Assembly: GCF_000195335.1 (NCBI RefSeq)
Contig: NC_015387.1
Span: forward strand, 1,178,001-1,242,000
From: Marinithermus hydrothermalis DSM 14884
Lineage (GTDB): Bacteria; Deinococcota; Deinococci; Deinococcales; Marinithermaceae
Length of the DNA stretch: 64,000 bases
Direction: 5' to 3'
Part shown: piece by piece, positions 10,467 to 20,611 of the stretch
Position numbering within the stretch: position 1 is the first letter of the stretch
Layout of the letters: the number at the start of each line of letters is the position of its first letter
Made by a program: the position numbers and the translations under genes
The notes under the pieces: generated by a model
The model's database searches: none
The model's input: the letters and a program-made list of their open reading frames with translations, nothing else
What the model was told of the DNA's origin: nothing

Positions 10467-13277
10467 GTGGTGTATCCGGTAATGGCCAGGAAGACTACAC
10501 CGTGGCTCGAGCTGCTCGAAGGTGTGCGCCCGCACCTTTCGGGCCGGGACCACCGTGGCGCAAAGGGCAGCCTGCGCTGGCTCGAGGCCGTCATGGCGGA
10601 GCGCGGCGGTCGCGCCGGAGCGGTCCGTAACATCCTGTACAAGGACCTCGGCGCTCCGGAGGAGAAGGCGCGCCTGTACGGGATTATCGCGGAGCTGTAT
10701 CGGGAGGCTGGCCTGAACCCGCCCGCTCCGCCCGTCGAGCTCGCGCTGGAACGCGCGCGGCGCGTGCTGGGCCGGGACAAGCGACGCTACTACCGGCGGT
10801 TCATCCGGGCCCTCAGCCAGGGCGAACGCCCCCAGATGATCGTCGTGGGGGAGGCGGCCACTGGGAAAGGCGTTCTGCTCGCGCACGTGCGCGAGGCGGT
10901 CCCCGAGGCCTTTTTCGTGAACGTCGCCGGGGATCTGGGGCCCGCCTTGTACTCCTTGGCGGAACTCCTTGACCTGGATGAGGCTTTCGAGGCCCTTTTG
11001 GCTCGGCTTTCGCCCGTCCAACCTTACGCGGTGCAGGCGGCGTTGCAGGGCGAGGTGCGTGCCCTATTCGCCAAAGGCTTGAACGCGCGGGGCCGCGTGC
11101 TTTTGTTGCGCGCCGAACGGGACGCGACGATCGCGGACCTGCCCTTGCGCGATGCGGACGGGAACCGCGTCCGCCTCGCCGCGTGGCTCGAGCCGTTACT
11201 CGAAGCGCTCGAGGTGCCGTACCTCGCGGCGCTCTCCGAGCCACCCCCTAAGCTTTCCTACCAGCTCCTCAAACCGCCCTCCCGTCAGGAGGCCCGCCGC
11301 TACGTGAGCGAGCGCTTGCCGCACCTGAAGGCGGAGGAGGTTGAAGCGATCGTGAATCGGGCGGGGCGCCATTACGGGGAGCTCTCCCGCCTCACCCTCC
11401 TCGAGGCGGTGCGCCACGGGGACTCGGCCGAGGCCGACCTCGAGCAAGACCCCCGGATGGGGCCGTTGGTGCAGGCTCTCGCGGTCCTCTCTCCAGACGA
11501 GGACCCTGCCGTGCCCGTGCCCCTGCTCGAGCAGGTGATCGGCCGGACGCTCGGCGAGCTGAGCAAGGCCGAGCAAGCTTTGATCGCGGAGGCGGGGGAG
11601 GGGTACGTACGCCCCGCGGTGCGCGCGGTGCTGCCCGAGCGCCCGAGGAACGCGCGCTGCGTGCACGCGGAAGCCCTCGCCTACTACACGCGCCACCCGC
11701 ACCCCTTCCGCCAGCTGTACCACGCCCTAGGGGCGGAGGCCTACGAGGTCTTCCTCGAGCTCGTGGAGGAGGACCCGATGCGTCTCGCGTTGGTCCCGGG
11801 GGTTTGGGGGGAGGCGGCCGCGTGGCCGCTGTCCGCACGGTTGCGCCTCGCGAACGCCGTGATCCGGTACCGGGCGGTCCTCGGGGAGTACACCCATCCT
11901 GAGGTGCGGGAGGCCTTGGAGCTCCTCGCGAACGCGCCGGACCCGGAGCTGCGGGCGTGGGCGCGCATCAAGGCCGCGGAAGCGTACGTGGACCAGGGGC
12001 GGTACGCCGAGGCGGCCGCCTTGATCCAGGAGTTGCCGCACTTAAAGGACGAGGCGCGGGCGGAGGCGTTGCTGGTGCAAGCGGCGCTCGAGCGTTGGCG
12101 GGGCGCGTACGATCGGGCGGAACGCGCGGTGCGGGAGGCGCTCGCCCTGTCCATCCCACCGTTTCTTCTGGATCGAGCCCGGTTGTGGCAAGGGGTTGTG
12201 GCGAAGGACGCAGGCCGCATGACGGAGGCCCTTGAAGTCCTTAAGGAGGTGCGGCACAACCCCCTCGCGGTCGCGCGGGCCCGCTACCAGGAGGGCGACC
12301 TCCTGATGCGGTTGGGGCGCGCGGAGGAAGCCGTGACCCGCATCGAGACGGCTTTGCAGGGCCTTGAGGCGGTGGACGCTCCCTTGGAGGAACGCAGCCG
12401 CGTGCGAGCCCGGCTGGGCACGGTGCTGCGCCGCTTGGCGCGGTACGATGAGGGAGCCCGTCACCTGTATGCCGCCTTGGAGTGCGCTCCGGACCCGTTC
12501 ACGCGCGCGCGGGTCGCGAGCGAGGCCGCGATCCTGGAGGCGGCCCGCGGTCGCGGTTTTGAGGCCGTGCGGTTGGCAGCGGAGGCGGAGGCGTTTTTCC
12601 GCATGACCTCCGTGCGTCCCGAAGAGGCGCGCTACCGGCACCGGCGCACCCTGTTCCGCTTGGCGATGGCCTTTTGGGTGTTAGGAACGGGGCAACCGTA
12701 CCGCGCTCCGTTCCGTGGGAGCGGTTCGGTCGAGGCGGCACGCCGCCTGCTCGAGCCGCTCTTTTCGGAGGTGGCGCCCCTCGCCTCGACGGCCGATCGG
12801 TACCGCCACCTGTTGGTGGACGTGGCCTTGGGGTTGGCGCTCGTGCTCCCGGCAGCGGAGGCCGCCGCGATGCTCGAGCCGCTTTTGGAACAGCCCCAAA
12901 CCTATTTGGCGGTGCAGGTTCGCCTGGGGTACGCCGAGGCGCTATTGCGCGGGGGGCGGCCGGAGCTGGCGCTACGGCAGACGCTGCTGTTGCCTGAACT
13001 GCCGCCGGAACCGGGGTTGGGCGCGTGGAAGCTCGCGATTGAGGCCGAGGCGTTGCTGCGCCTGGAGGGCCCCCAGGCCGCCGAGCGGCGGCTTGGGGGA
13101 GTGCGGGCCTTGCCCGCCCCGTTGCGTGCGCAGGTGGGGCGCGTGTTGGGGCGGGCGCTGCTCGATCTGGGCCTCGAGGCGGTGGGGGAGGCTTGGGCGG
13201 GAGGGTTGGGGCCGCTGGGCCTTCCGGAGGGGCTCGCCCTGGCGTTTGAGCGGGCGGCGGTGCCCGCAGAGGTTTAA
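10467..13277 (+). CDS. P-loop ATPase-like protein with TPR-type helical repeats
   Basis: Large cytosolic protein of up to 936 residues, family not identified. A basic helical N-terminus is followed by a Walker A loop GEAATGKG (about residues 128-135, in IVVGEAATGKGVLLAHV). A roughly 250-residue NTPase-like region comes next. From about residue 400 to the end it is an Ala/Leu/Glu-rich array of short helix pairs resembling tetratricopeptide repeats. This order (NTPase then TPR solenoid) resembles STAND regulators such as MalT, but no DNA-binding domain is visible. Start candidates are GTG 10467, GTG 10470 and ATG 10482 (MARKTTPW), the last preceded by GAGGTGG. Its stop interlocks with that of nfo. 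Confidence 0.8.
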   Translation: MVYPVMARKTTPWLELLEGVRPHLSGRDHRGAKGSLRWLEAVMAERGGRAGAVRNILYKDLGAPEEKARLYGIIAELYREAGLNPPAPPVELALERARRVLGRDKRRYYRRFIRALSQGERPQMIVVGEAATGKGVLLAHVREAVPEAFFVNVAGDLGPALYSLAELLDLDEAFEALLARLSPVQPYAVQAALQGEVRALFAKGLNARGRVLLLRAERDATIADLPLRDADGNRVRLAAWLEPLLEALEVPYLAALSEPPPKLSYQLLKPPSRQEARRYVSERLPHLKAEEVEAIVNRAGRHYGELSRLTLLEAVRHGDSAEADLEQDPRMGPLVQALAVLSPDEDPAVPVPLLEQVIGRTLGELSKAEQALIAEAGEGYVRPAVRAVLPERPRNARCVHAEALAYYTRHPHPFRQLYHALGAEAYEVFLELVEEDPMRLALVPGVWGEAAAWPLSARLRLANAVIRYRAVLGEYTHPEVREALELLANAPDPELRAWARIKAAEAYVDQGRYAEAAALIQELPHLKDEARAEALLVQAALERWRGAYDRAERAVREALALSIPPFLLDRARLWQGVVAKDAGRMTEALEVLKEVRHNPLAVARARYQEGDLLMRLGRAEEAVTRIETALQGLEAVDAPLEERSRVRARLGTVLRRLARYDEGARHLYAALECAPDPFTRARVASEAAILEAARGRGFEAVRLAAEAEAFFRMTSVRPEEARYRHRRTLFRLAMAFWVLGTGQPYRAPFRGSGSVEAARRLLEPLFSEVAPLASTADRYRHLLVDVALGLALVLPAAEAAAMLEPLLEQPQTYLAVQVRLGYAEALLRGGRPELALRQTLLLPELPPEPGLGAWKLAIEAEALLRLEGPQAAERRLGGVRALPAPLRAQVGRVLGRALLDLGLEAVGEAWAGGLGPLGLPEGLALAFERAAVPAEV

Positions 13278-14077
13278 CTCGCCTCTAGGCCAGTCCACGC
13301 GCGGAATACCTGGAGGTTGTACGGGTCGTACTCTTTAGGAGTTTCCATGATGAAGCTCTTCTCCTGGAGACGCGCGTCCTGAACCACCTCCCGTAGCGCT
13401 TCCCCGATCTGGCCTTCGCCGAGGTTCGCGTGGTGGTCCGTGCGGGTGTTGAAACCGCCTACGGAGTCGTTCAAGTGGATCACCGGGACGCGCTCCAGGC
13501 CGATCACCCGATCGAGTTCGGCGATCACGCCCGCGGGGTCCTCGTGCACCGGGTACCCGGCGGCGAAGGCGTGCGCGGTGTCGAAGCAAACCCCTAGGGG
13601 GGTGCCTTCGATGAGCTGGGCGAGTTCCTCGAAGCGCCGACCGACCTTCTGGCCGCCCCCGGCCACGTTCTCCAGGAGGAGGCGGGCGGGGGAGGGGGCG
13701 AGCTCGAGGGCTTTCAGGGCGCCTTTGCGGACCTGCTCGGGGTCCCCGGAGCCGGGGTGCACCACCACGTACTCCAGGCCGAGGGCGCGGGCTTTGCTGA
13801 GGTCGTCCGCGAGGCTGAACACGCTTTTTTCCCAGAGCTCGCCTTGAGCACCGAGGTTCACCAGGTAGGAGGCGTGAATCACTCCAGTAGCGACCCGACT
13901 GAGCTCGCGTGCTTCGCGGAAGCGTTCCGCTTCTCCTGGTTTGAGCGTGCGCGTGCGCCAGCTGCGGGGGCTTTTAGCGAAGATCTGGATCGCAGTGATC
14001 CCCAGGCGTTCCGCCTCGTCGATCGCGGTGGCGTACCCTTTCTTGCCGCTGATGGAGACGTGAAGCCCGTACCTCAT
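13274..14077 (-). CDS. nfo: Deoxyribonuclease IV (AP endonuclease)
   Basis: Base-excision repair enzyme that nicks DNA 5' to abasic sites with a three-metal centre. From [11 protein letters not shown] it is 267 residues. Metal ligands appear in order: [28 protein letters not shown] (Glu), [28 protein letters not shown] and a final IMETP Glu. The open frame extends upstream to 14191, but those 38 residues are out-of-character shadow sequence over the upstream gene. ATG 14077 overlaps the RlpA-like stop as ATGA. Its TAA interlocks with the convergent TAA of the ATPase gene in TTAA (13274-13277). Confidence 0.95.
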   Translation of the reverse strand: MRYGLHVSISGKKGYATAIDEAERLGITAIQIFAKSPRSWRTRTLKPGEAERFREARELSRVATGVIHASYLVNLGAQGELWEKSVFSLADDLSKARALGLEYVVVHPGSGDPEQVRKGALKALELAPSPARLLLENVAGGGQKVGRRFEELAQLIEGTPLGVCFDTAHAFAAGYPVHEDPAGVIAELDRVIGLERVPVIHLNDSVGGFNTRTDHHANLGEGQIGEALREVVQDARLQEKSFIMETPKEYDPYNLQVFRAWTGLEAS

Positions 14078-14610
14078 TCCGTGCTCGCCTCCTCGATAAC
14101 CTCGAGGCGCACCCAGACCACGCCGAGCCCGATCATCTCGAGGTCCTGGGCGGCCCGGTACGACAGGTCGATGATCCGGCCTTCCTTCCACGGTCCGCGG
14201 TCGTTGATCCGCACCACCACGCTCTTCCCGGTGTCGAGGCGCGTGACGCGCACCCGCGTGCCGAAGGGCAGGGTGCGGTGGGCGGCGGTGTAGGCGTACA
14301 TGTCGAACACCTCGCCGCTCGCGGTCTTACGGCCGTGGAACTTCGGGCCGTAGTACGAGGCGTACCCTTCCTGCACGAACCGCGCGGGACGTGCGGGGGA
14401 GGTGCCCGAAGGGATGACGAGGACCTGCCCCGCGTAGATCGTGGTGCCCTCGAGGTGGTTGGCGGCCTGGAGGGCCGCGACGGTGGTACCGAAGCGCCGG
14501 GCCAGGCTGTAGAGCGTGTCCCCGGGCTGGACCACGTAGCGCGGGGGCGCGGTGAGGGCAGGGGCGCACCCCATGAGCACGAGGGCGAGGCTGCCGATGA
14601 GCCGTTTCAT
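14074..14610 (-). CDS. LysM / RlpA-like double-psi beta-barrel lipoprotein
   Basis: Envelope protein of 178 residues. A lipoprotein signal ([15 protein letters not shown], lipobox LMGC) is followed by a LysM peptidoglycan-binding module ([20 protein letters not shown] to GQVLVIP, about residues 25-68). The RlpA barrel comes after: [38 protein letters not shown] and [10 protein letters not shown]. RlpA proteins are septal lytic transglycosylases or peptidoglycan binders. The DRGP-containing catalytic-type segment is retained. It is coupled by ATGA to the peptidase gene upstream and to nfo downstream. Confidence 0.88.
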   Translation of the reverse strand: MKRLIGSLALVLMGCAPALTAPPRYVVQPGDTLYSLARRFGTTVAALQAANHLEGTTIYAGQVLVIPSGTSPARPARFVQEGYASYYGPKFHGRKTASGEVFDMYAYTAAHRTLPFGTRVRVTRLDTGKSVVVRINDRGPWKEGRIIDLSYRAAQDLEMIGLGVVWVRLEVIEEASTE

Positions 14611-15647
14611 ACCTGGATCAGGTGCTTAGGGGTTTGGGAGAGAACCTCGAACCCGTCGGCGGTGACCAGCACCAGATCCTCGATGCGGCACCCGCCCACG
14701 TCGGGGATGTACACGCCGGGCTCGATCGTGAGGATCATGCCCGACTCGAGAACGTCCTCGGATTCCCGCCAGAGGGCCGGGCCTTCGTGGACCGCGAGGC
14801 CGACCCCGTGCCCGAGGGAGTGCGTGAAGTACTCGGCGTACCCGTGCTGGGCGAGGACTTCGCGGGCGATCCGGTCCAGCTCGCGCGCCGCGCGGCCGGG
14901 GGCGACGGCCTGAAGGGCGGCTTCCTGGGCAGCGAGGACCGCGTCGTAGATGCGGCGAAGCTCGTCGGGGATGGGGCCGACGGCGAGGGTGCGGGTCATG
15001 TCCGAGTGGTACCCGTCCACGCGCGCGCCGAAGTCGAGCGTGACGAGCTCACCGGACTGGATTGTGCGGGGGCTGGCGGTGCCGTGCGGCATCGCGCTGC
15101 GGGGGCCGGAGGCGACGATGATCTCGAAGGCCGTGTCCTCGGCGCCGTGCGTGCGCAGGAAGCGTTCGAGCTCGAGGGCGATCTCGATCTCGCGTACGCC
15201 GGGGCGGATCTGGGGGAGGATGTGCGTGAAGGCTTGGTCGGTGAGGGCGGCGGCCGCGCGGATCTTCTCGATCTCCTCGGGGGTTTTGCGGAGCCGGAGG
15301 GTTTCGATGAGGCCGTGGGTCGGGACCCATTCGGCGGGGATGGTGGCCTTGTACCGTTCGTACTGGGCGTAGGGGAGGTGGGCGGCTTCGAAGCCGACGC
15401 GGCCCTTGAGGAGCTCCTTGAGGGCCTCTAGGAGTTCATGTCGCCCGAGGATCCGGTAGGGGATGCGGCTTTCCTCGCGGGCTTGGACGGTGTAGCGTCC
15501 ATCGGTGAGGAGGAGGGCGCCTTCTTGGGTGAGGATGACGCGGGCGTCTTGGGGGGCGCTGAAGCCGGAGAGGTAGCGGACGTTCTCGGGGGTGGTGACG
15601 AGAAGGGCGTCGAGGTCGTGTTGCTGTAGGAGTTCTTCCGGTTTCAC
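14607..15647 (-). CDS. M24 family Xaa-Pro peptidase
   Basis: Metallo-aminopeptidase of the pita-bread fold that removes residues before proline (PepQ/PepP type). The 346 residues comprise an N-terminal creatinase-like domain ([19 protein letters not shown]) and a catalytic domain. The latter has all five metal ligands in order: [18 protein letters not shown] (two Asp), [15 protein letters not shown] (His), LTIEPGVYI (Glu) and [10 protein letters not shown] (Glu). The start is GTG 15647. TAAACT (15659-15654) lies exactly six bases before it, so the mRNA is probably leaderless. Copy B of the 40-bp AT-rich element lies 33 bases upstream of the start. Confidence 0.9.
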   Translation of the reverse strand: MKPEELLQQHDLDALLVTTPENVRYLSGFSAPQDARVILTQEGALLLTDGRYTVQAREESRIPYRILGRHELLEALKELLKGRVGFEAAHLPYAQYERYKATIPAEWVPTHGLIETLRLRKTPEEIEKIRAAAALTDQAFTHILPQIRPGVREIEIALELERFLRTHGAEDTAFEIIVASGPRSAMPHGTASPRTIQSGELVTLDFGARVDGYHSDMTRTLAVGPIPDELRRIYDAVLAAQEAALQAVAPGRAARELDRIAREVLAQHGYAEYFTHSLGHGVGLAVHEGPALWRESEDVLESGMILTIEPGVYIPDVGGCRIEDLVLVTADGFEVLSQTPKHLIQV

Positions 15648-15680
15648 GGCATGAGTTTAGCATGGCTTTTTGAAGAATGT

Positions 15681-15720
15681 TTTCACGAGCATGGTTTATC
15701 GTGAAAAATATCACTAATTA
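15681..15720 (+). repeat. 40-bp AT-rich intergenic element, copy B
   Basis: Second copy of the element also at 5212-5251 and 45205-45244. TTTCACGAGC (15681-15690) and TATCGTGAAA (from 15697) form a spaced inverted repeat. GTGA (15701-15704) and TCAC (15711-15714) form the 6-spaced palindrome, and the element ends CTAATTA. It lies between the tpiA terminator and the peptidase gene, at about -34 to -73 relative to that gene's predicted leaderless start, which suits a regulator site. Confidence 0.65.
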
Positions 15721-15726
15721 TCCAAC

Positions 15727-15755
15727 AAAAAAGGGCAGGGGAGACCCCCACCCCC
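15727..15755 (-). terminator. Terminator of the gap-pgk-tpiA operon
   Basis: On the minus strand GGG and GGGG runs pair with CCCC and CCC (one small internal loop) around TCT, followed by TTTTTT. It lies directly after the tpiA stop and is a standard intrinsic terminator. Confidence 0.8.
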
Positions 15756-15760
15756 ACACA

Positions 15761-16516
15761 CTACACAGCCGTAGCCAGCGCCAAAAACCGCGTCGCATCC
15801 AGGCTCGCGCCGCCTACCAGCCCGCCGTCCACGTCCGGACCCTCCAAGATCTCCGCAAAGTTCCCAGGCTTGATCGAACCCCCGTACAGCACGCGCACCC
15901 CCGCGGCGAACTCCGGCGTGTACCGGCGGGCCAGCCAGTCCCGGATCGCCCGCGCCATCTCCTGGGCGTCCTCCGGGGTCGCGGTTCGCCCGGTGCCGAT
16001 CGCCCACACCGGTTCGTAGGCCACGACCAGCCGACCGGGATCCGGGGCCTCCACCCCCTCCAGACTCCCCTCGAGCTGCGCTAGCGTGAAAGCCACCGCC
16101 TCTCCCGCCTCGCGCACCTCGAGAGGTTCCCCCACGCACACGATCGGCACCAGGCCGTGCTCGAGGGCCTTGCGGGCCTTAGCCGCGACGAGAGCGTTGG
16201 ACTCCTTCCAGTACGCCCGGCGCTCGCTGTGCCCCACCACGACGTACGCGCACCCCAGATCCGCGAGCTGACGCGCGGCGACCTCGCCAGTATAGGCCCC
16301 TTCCTCGTGCGCCGAGACGTCCTGGGCTCCCCACCGCACCGGGCTGTTTTCAAGCGCTTCCCGAACAACGGGGAGGAGGGGGTAGGCGGGCAGCACGGCC
16401 ACCTCGCACGCCACCGGGTCCGGTAAGCCGTCGAGGACCGCCCGGCACCACGCCCGTGCCTCGGCGGTCGTCTTGTGCATCTTCCAGTTCCCGGCAATGA
16501 GCACCCGCCGCGTCAC
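15761..16516 (-). CDS. tpiA: Triosephosphate isomerase
   Basis: Interconverts dihydroxyacetone phosphate and glyceraldehyde 3-phosphate in glycolysis. It is 251 residues. Motifs are [10 protein letters not shown] (substrate Asn and Lys), [12 protein letters not shown] (electrophilic His), [17 protein letters not shown] (catalytic Glu and the flexible loop), and the phosphate site [10 protein letters not shown] with GGLVGGASL. The start overlaps the pgk stop as ATGA (16513-16516). It is last in gap-pgk-tpiA and is followed by an intrinsic terminator. Confidence 0.98.
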   Translation of the reverse strand: MTRRVLIAGNWKMHKTTAEARAWCRAVLDGLPDPVACEVAVLPAYPLLPVVREALENSPVRWGAQDVSAHEEGAYTGEVAARQLADLGCAYVVVGHSERRAYWKESNALVAAKARKALEHGLVPIVCVGEPLEVREAGEAVAFTLAQLEGSLEGVEAPDPGRLVVAYEPVWAIGTGRTATPEDAQEMARAIRDWLARRYTPEFAAGVRVLYGGSIKPGNFAEILEGPDVDGGLVGGASLDATRFLALATAV

Positions 16517-17685
16517 TGGAGCACCTCCAGCCCGGGCAGCGTGCCCCGCTCGAGGAACTCGAGGCTGGCTCCTCCGCCGGTCGAGACGTGACTGAAGCGC
16601 GCGGCGAGGCCCAGCCGATTCGCCGCAGCGACCGAGTCCCCGCCCCCCACGACGGTGTACGCGCTCTCGAGGCCGGCGATGGCCTGGGCGACGGCAAGCG
16701 TGCCTTGCTCGAAGCCCGGGACCTCGAAGACGCCCATGGGGCCGTTCCAGAAGACGGTGGCCGCCCCCTGGAGGGCTTGGGCGAAGCGCTGGCGGGTGTC
16801 CGGCCCGATGTCCAGCCCCATCCAGCCGTCCTCGATCGCGTTCGCAGGCATCACGCGGCTCGGGGCGCCGGCCTCGATCCGGGTGGCGGCGACGCTGTCG
16901 GTGGGGAGGAGGAGCTGGACGCCCTGGGCTTCGGCGCGGCGCATCAGCTCGCGGGCCAGCTCCAGCTTGTCCTCCTCGACGAGGCTGTCCCCGACCCGGC
17001 CGCCTTGGGCCTTGATGAAGGTGAAGGCCATCGCCCCACCGATGATCATGCCGTCCACGCGCGGCAGGAGGTTCTCGATCACCCCGATCTTGTCGCTGAT
17101 CTTCGCGCCGCCTAAGACGACCCAGTAGGGTTTCGGGGCATCCTCGAGGAGTTTCCCAAGCGCTTTGACCTCACGCTCGACCAAAAGCCCAGCGTATCCG
17201 GGGAGTTCGCGGGCCACGCCGGTGACGGAGGCGTGCGCGCGGTGGGCGCTCCCGAAAGCGTCGAGGACGAAGGCGTCTCCGAGCCGGGCGTATCGCCGCG
17301 CGAGCTCGGGATCGTTCTTGGTTTCGCCAGGCTCGAAGCGCACATTCTCTAATAGGGCGACCTCACCGGGCCGGAGGTCTTTTAGGGCCTGGTGGGTCTC
17401 GTCCGCGCCGGGCAGGCTGGGCACGTACCGCACAGGCCGCTGGAGGAGGGCCTCGAGGCGCGCGGCGACGGGAGCCATGCGGTAGGCGTCGTCCACGCCT
17501 TTGGGGCGGCCCAGGTGGCTCATCAGGATCAGGGCGGCGCCTTGCTCGAGAAGATGGCGTAGCGTGGGGAGGCTGGCTTGGATGCGGGTGTCGTCCTGCA
17601 CGACGCCGTCCTTGATCGGCACGTTATAGTCCACCCGCACGAGGACCCGTTTGTCCTTGGCGTTGAGTTCGCGTACGGTTCGCAT
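16513..17685 (-). CDS. pgk: Phosphoglycerate kinase
   Basis: Transfers phosphate from 1,3-bisphosphoglycerate to ADP. It is the usual monomeric 390 residues. The N-domain has [19 protein letters not shown], and [19 protein letters not shown]. The hinge and nucleotide domain contain [28 protein letters not shown] and [11 protein letters not shown], ending with the [10 protein letters not shown] signature. GGGGG-type Shine-Dalgarno sequence precedes ATG. A strong hairpin (17707-17732) lies in the gap after gap, perhaps tuning relative expression. Confidence 0.98.
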   Translation of the reverse strand: MRTVRELNAKDKRVLVRVDYNVPIKDGVVQDDTRIQASLPTLRHLLEQGAALILMSHLGRPKGVDDAYRMAPVAARLEALLQRPVRYVPSLPGADETHQALKDLRPGEVALLENVRFEPGETKNDPELARRYARLGDAFVLDAFGSAHRAHASVTGVARELPGYAGLLVEREVKALGKLLEDAPKPYWVVLGGAKISDKIGVIENLLPRVDGMIIGGAMAFTFIKAQGGRVGDSLVEEDKLELARELMRRAEAQGVQLLLPTDSVAATRIEAGAPSRVMPANAIEDGWMGLDIGPDTRQRFAQALQGAATVFWNGPMGVFEVPGFEQGTLAVAQAIAGLESAYTVVGGGDSVAAANRLGLAARFSHVSTGGGASLEFLERGTLPGLEVLQ

Positions 17686-17706
17686 ACTACCCCCTTTCGA
17701 TACCGG

Positions 17707-17732
17707 GAGGGGCGGAGTGCGCCCCGCCCCTC
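17707..17732 (-). other. Stem-loop between gap and pgk
   Basis: GAGGGGCGG pairs with CCGCCCCTC around an 8-base loop, without a following T-run. Intercistronic hairpins of this kind often act as mRNA-processing or stability elements that let gap be expressed more than pgk-tpiA. That role is inferred. Confidence 0.5.
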
Positions 17733-17756
17733 AGCATACCGTTTGGTTCTCGTGGG

Positions 17757-18793
<1,037 letters not shown>

Positions 18794-18860
18794 CCACGCC
18801 CACCCCAGACAAACGCCCCTCCACCTTCAAGCCCCTCGGCCTACAGCTTAGAATACGGTT

Positions 18861-19289
18861 GTGCTGGAGAACCGCAAGGCCCGTCACGACTACGAGATCC
18901 TCGAAACCTACGAGGCCGGCATCGCGCTTAAGGGCACCGAGGTCAAGTCCATCCGCGCGGGCAAGGTAGACTTCACCGGCTCGTTCGCCCGTTTCGACGG
19001 CGGCGAGCTCTGGCTCGAAAACCTCTTCATCGCCCCTTACGAGAAAGGCTCGTACACCAACCACGACCCCCGGCGCCGGCGCAAGCTCCTGTTGCACAAG
19101 CACGAACTCAACCGCCTCCGCGGCCGCGTCGAGCAGCGCGGCCTGACCCTCGTTCCCCTAAAGATCTACTTCAACGAGCGCGGGTACGCCAAACTCCTGC
19201 TGGGCCTCGCCCGAGGCAAGAAAGCCTACCAAAAGAAAGAGGACGACAAGCGCCGCGCGATCGAACGGGAGATGGAGAAATGGTACTAA
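18861..19289 (+). CDS. smpB: SsrA-binding protein
   Basis: Binds tmRNA and delivers it to stalled ribosomes for trans-translation. The 142 residues start at GTG 18861 and include NRKARHDYEILETYEAGIAL, GTEVKSIRAGKV, ENLFIAPYEKGSY, RKLLLHKHEL and the basic tail KKEDDKRRAIEREMEKWY expected of SmpB. TAGAAT (18849-18854) lies six bases before the GTG with TTCAAG 17 bases further up, so the transcript probably begins at the start codon. The promoter region is shared with divergent gap. The last codons overlap the amidase start by ten bases. Confidence 0.97.
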   Translation: MLENRKARHDYEILETYEAGIALKGTEVKSIRAGKVDFTGSFARFDGGELWLENLFIAPYEKGSYTNHDPRRRRKLLLHKHELNRLRGRVEQRGLTLVPLKIYFNERGYAKLLLGLARGKKAYQKKEDDKRRAIEREMEKWY

Positions 19290-20611
19290 CGCGCCTAGCT
19301 CGAGCTGTTCCCCTGCTCGCGCTGGTCGGGATGCTGGGCGCGTTCGCTCAAGCCCCCAAGCCCCTCCTCGCGGGACGCGCGAACCTCACCGCGGTCTACC
19401 CGGTGAACGCGGGGGTTTCGTACGCTGACGCGCGCGCCCTTGCGGAAGCGCTTGGCCTAGGGTACTGGGAGAACCCGAGCTTCGTGATCCTTCAGTTGGG
19501 CAGCCGAGTCGTGAAGCTCACGGTCTACTCCGAGGAGAACCAAAAAACAGCGGTCAACGCGAACCCGCCCGGCGCGATCCGCCAAGCCGACCGGGTTCTG
19601 GTTCCCCTCCGCTACGTGATGCAAGGGCTTGGCGGGCAGTACGTGGGCAGCGAGGTCGCCCTACGCGTGAACCTGCCGGTCGCCCGGTTGCGCGAGGTGC
19701 GCGCGCAGGTGATCGAGACGCGGGACCAGGTACTGCTTCGCTTCGATCGGGACGTGAACGTCCGGCAGATGGGGCCCGGCGAGTTCGTGGCGGTTGGTGT
19801 GCAGGGGCGGTTCGCGGTGTACGACGTCACGGGCGTGTACTTAAGCCGCGTACGCACCGCGCCCGACCCTTACGGGCTGCGGATCTACCTTGAGGGCGCG
19901 GAAGGCTTCACCGTGCGCCACTACCCACTCCCCAACCAGGTCGTCTTCGAGATCGGTGCCCGCACCGAAAGCCGCGCCGCCCCCCGGATCGTGATCGACC
20001 CCGGGCACGGCGGGGAGGACCCCGGCGCGACCCAAGGCGCCCTCCGGGAAAAAGACGTGGTCCTCCAAATCGCCCAGAAACTCCAGCGCCGCCTAGCCGA
20101 GGCCGGGTACGCAGTGCGTCTTACCCGCGACAACGACACCGCCATCCCCCCAGAAACCCGCGCGCAGGCCGCGGTCGGGGCGGACGTCTTCCTCAGTCTG
20201 CACCTCACGAGCGGCCCCGTACCGCAAACGGGCGTCGTGATCTACACCTTCCGCCCCAGCACGCCGAACTCCCGCCTGACGCCGGCCTTCGTGCGCAACG
20301 GCCGCACCCTCCTCGAGGGGCGCGGCGCCCGGCAGGACCTGCTCGCGCGTTTCCTCACGCCCGCCGAGGCCAGCCAAGCCCTCGCCCAGGCCCTCGCCCT
20401 GCAGCTTAAGGACAGGGTGGGCCTCGCGGTGCGGCACGGTCCCGCCCCGGACTACGTCCTCGCGTACGCCACCGGAGCCGCAGCCCTGATCGAGCTGGGT
20501 TCGGTGGAGGACGCCGTGGACCGCGCGCGCCTCGGGGACCCCCTGGAGCAGGAGCGGCTCGTGGAGGCCCTAACCGAAGCGGTGATTGCGTATCTTGGGA
20601 GGCGGGAATGA
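19280..20611 (+). CDS. N-acetylmuramoyl-L-alanine amidase, secreted
   Basis: Cleaves the bond between MurNAc and the stem peptide in peptidoglycan. The 443 residues begin with a signal peptide (about 1-24, ending FAQA). A stalk-like domain of the copper-amine-oxidase-N type (VLVPLRYVMQGLGGQYV) and an AMIN-like beta domain (about 135-230) follow. The Amidase_3 catalytic domain has IVIDPGHGGEDPGAT (zinc His), REKDVVL (zinc Glu), SLHLTSG (zinc His) and ALIELGSVED (catalytic Glu). It overlaps smpB by ten bases and is coupled to the GerMN gene by ATGA. Confidence 0.92.
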   Translation: MVLTRLARAVPLLALVGMLGAFAQAPKPLLAGRANLTAVYPVNAGVSYADARALAEALGLGYWENPSFVILQLGSRVVKLTVYSEENQKTAVNANPPGAIRQADRVLVPLRYVMQGLGGQYVGSEVALRVNLPVARLREVRAQVIETRDQVLLRFDRDVNVRQMGPGEFVAVGVQGRFAVYDVTGVYLSRVRTAPDPYGLRIYLEGAEGFTVRHYPLPNQVVFEIGARTESRAAPRIVIDPGHGGEDPGATQGALREKDVVLQIAQKLQRRLAEAGYAVRLTRDNDTAIPPETRAQAAVGADVFLSLHLTSGPVPQTGVVIYTFRPSTPNSRLTPAFVRNGRTLLEGRGARQDLLARFLTPAEASQALAQALALQLKDRVGLAVRHGPAPDYVLAYATGAAALIELGSVEDAVDRARLGDPLEQERLVEALTEAVIAYLGRRE

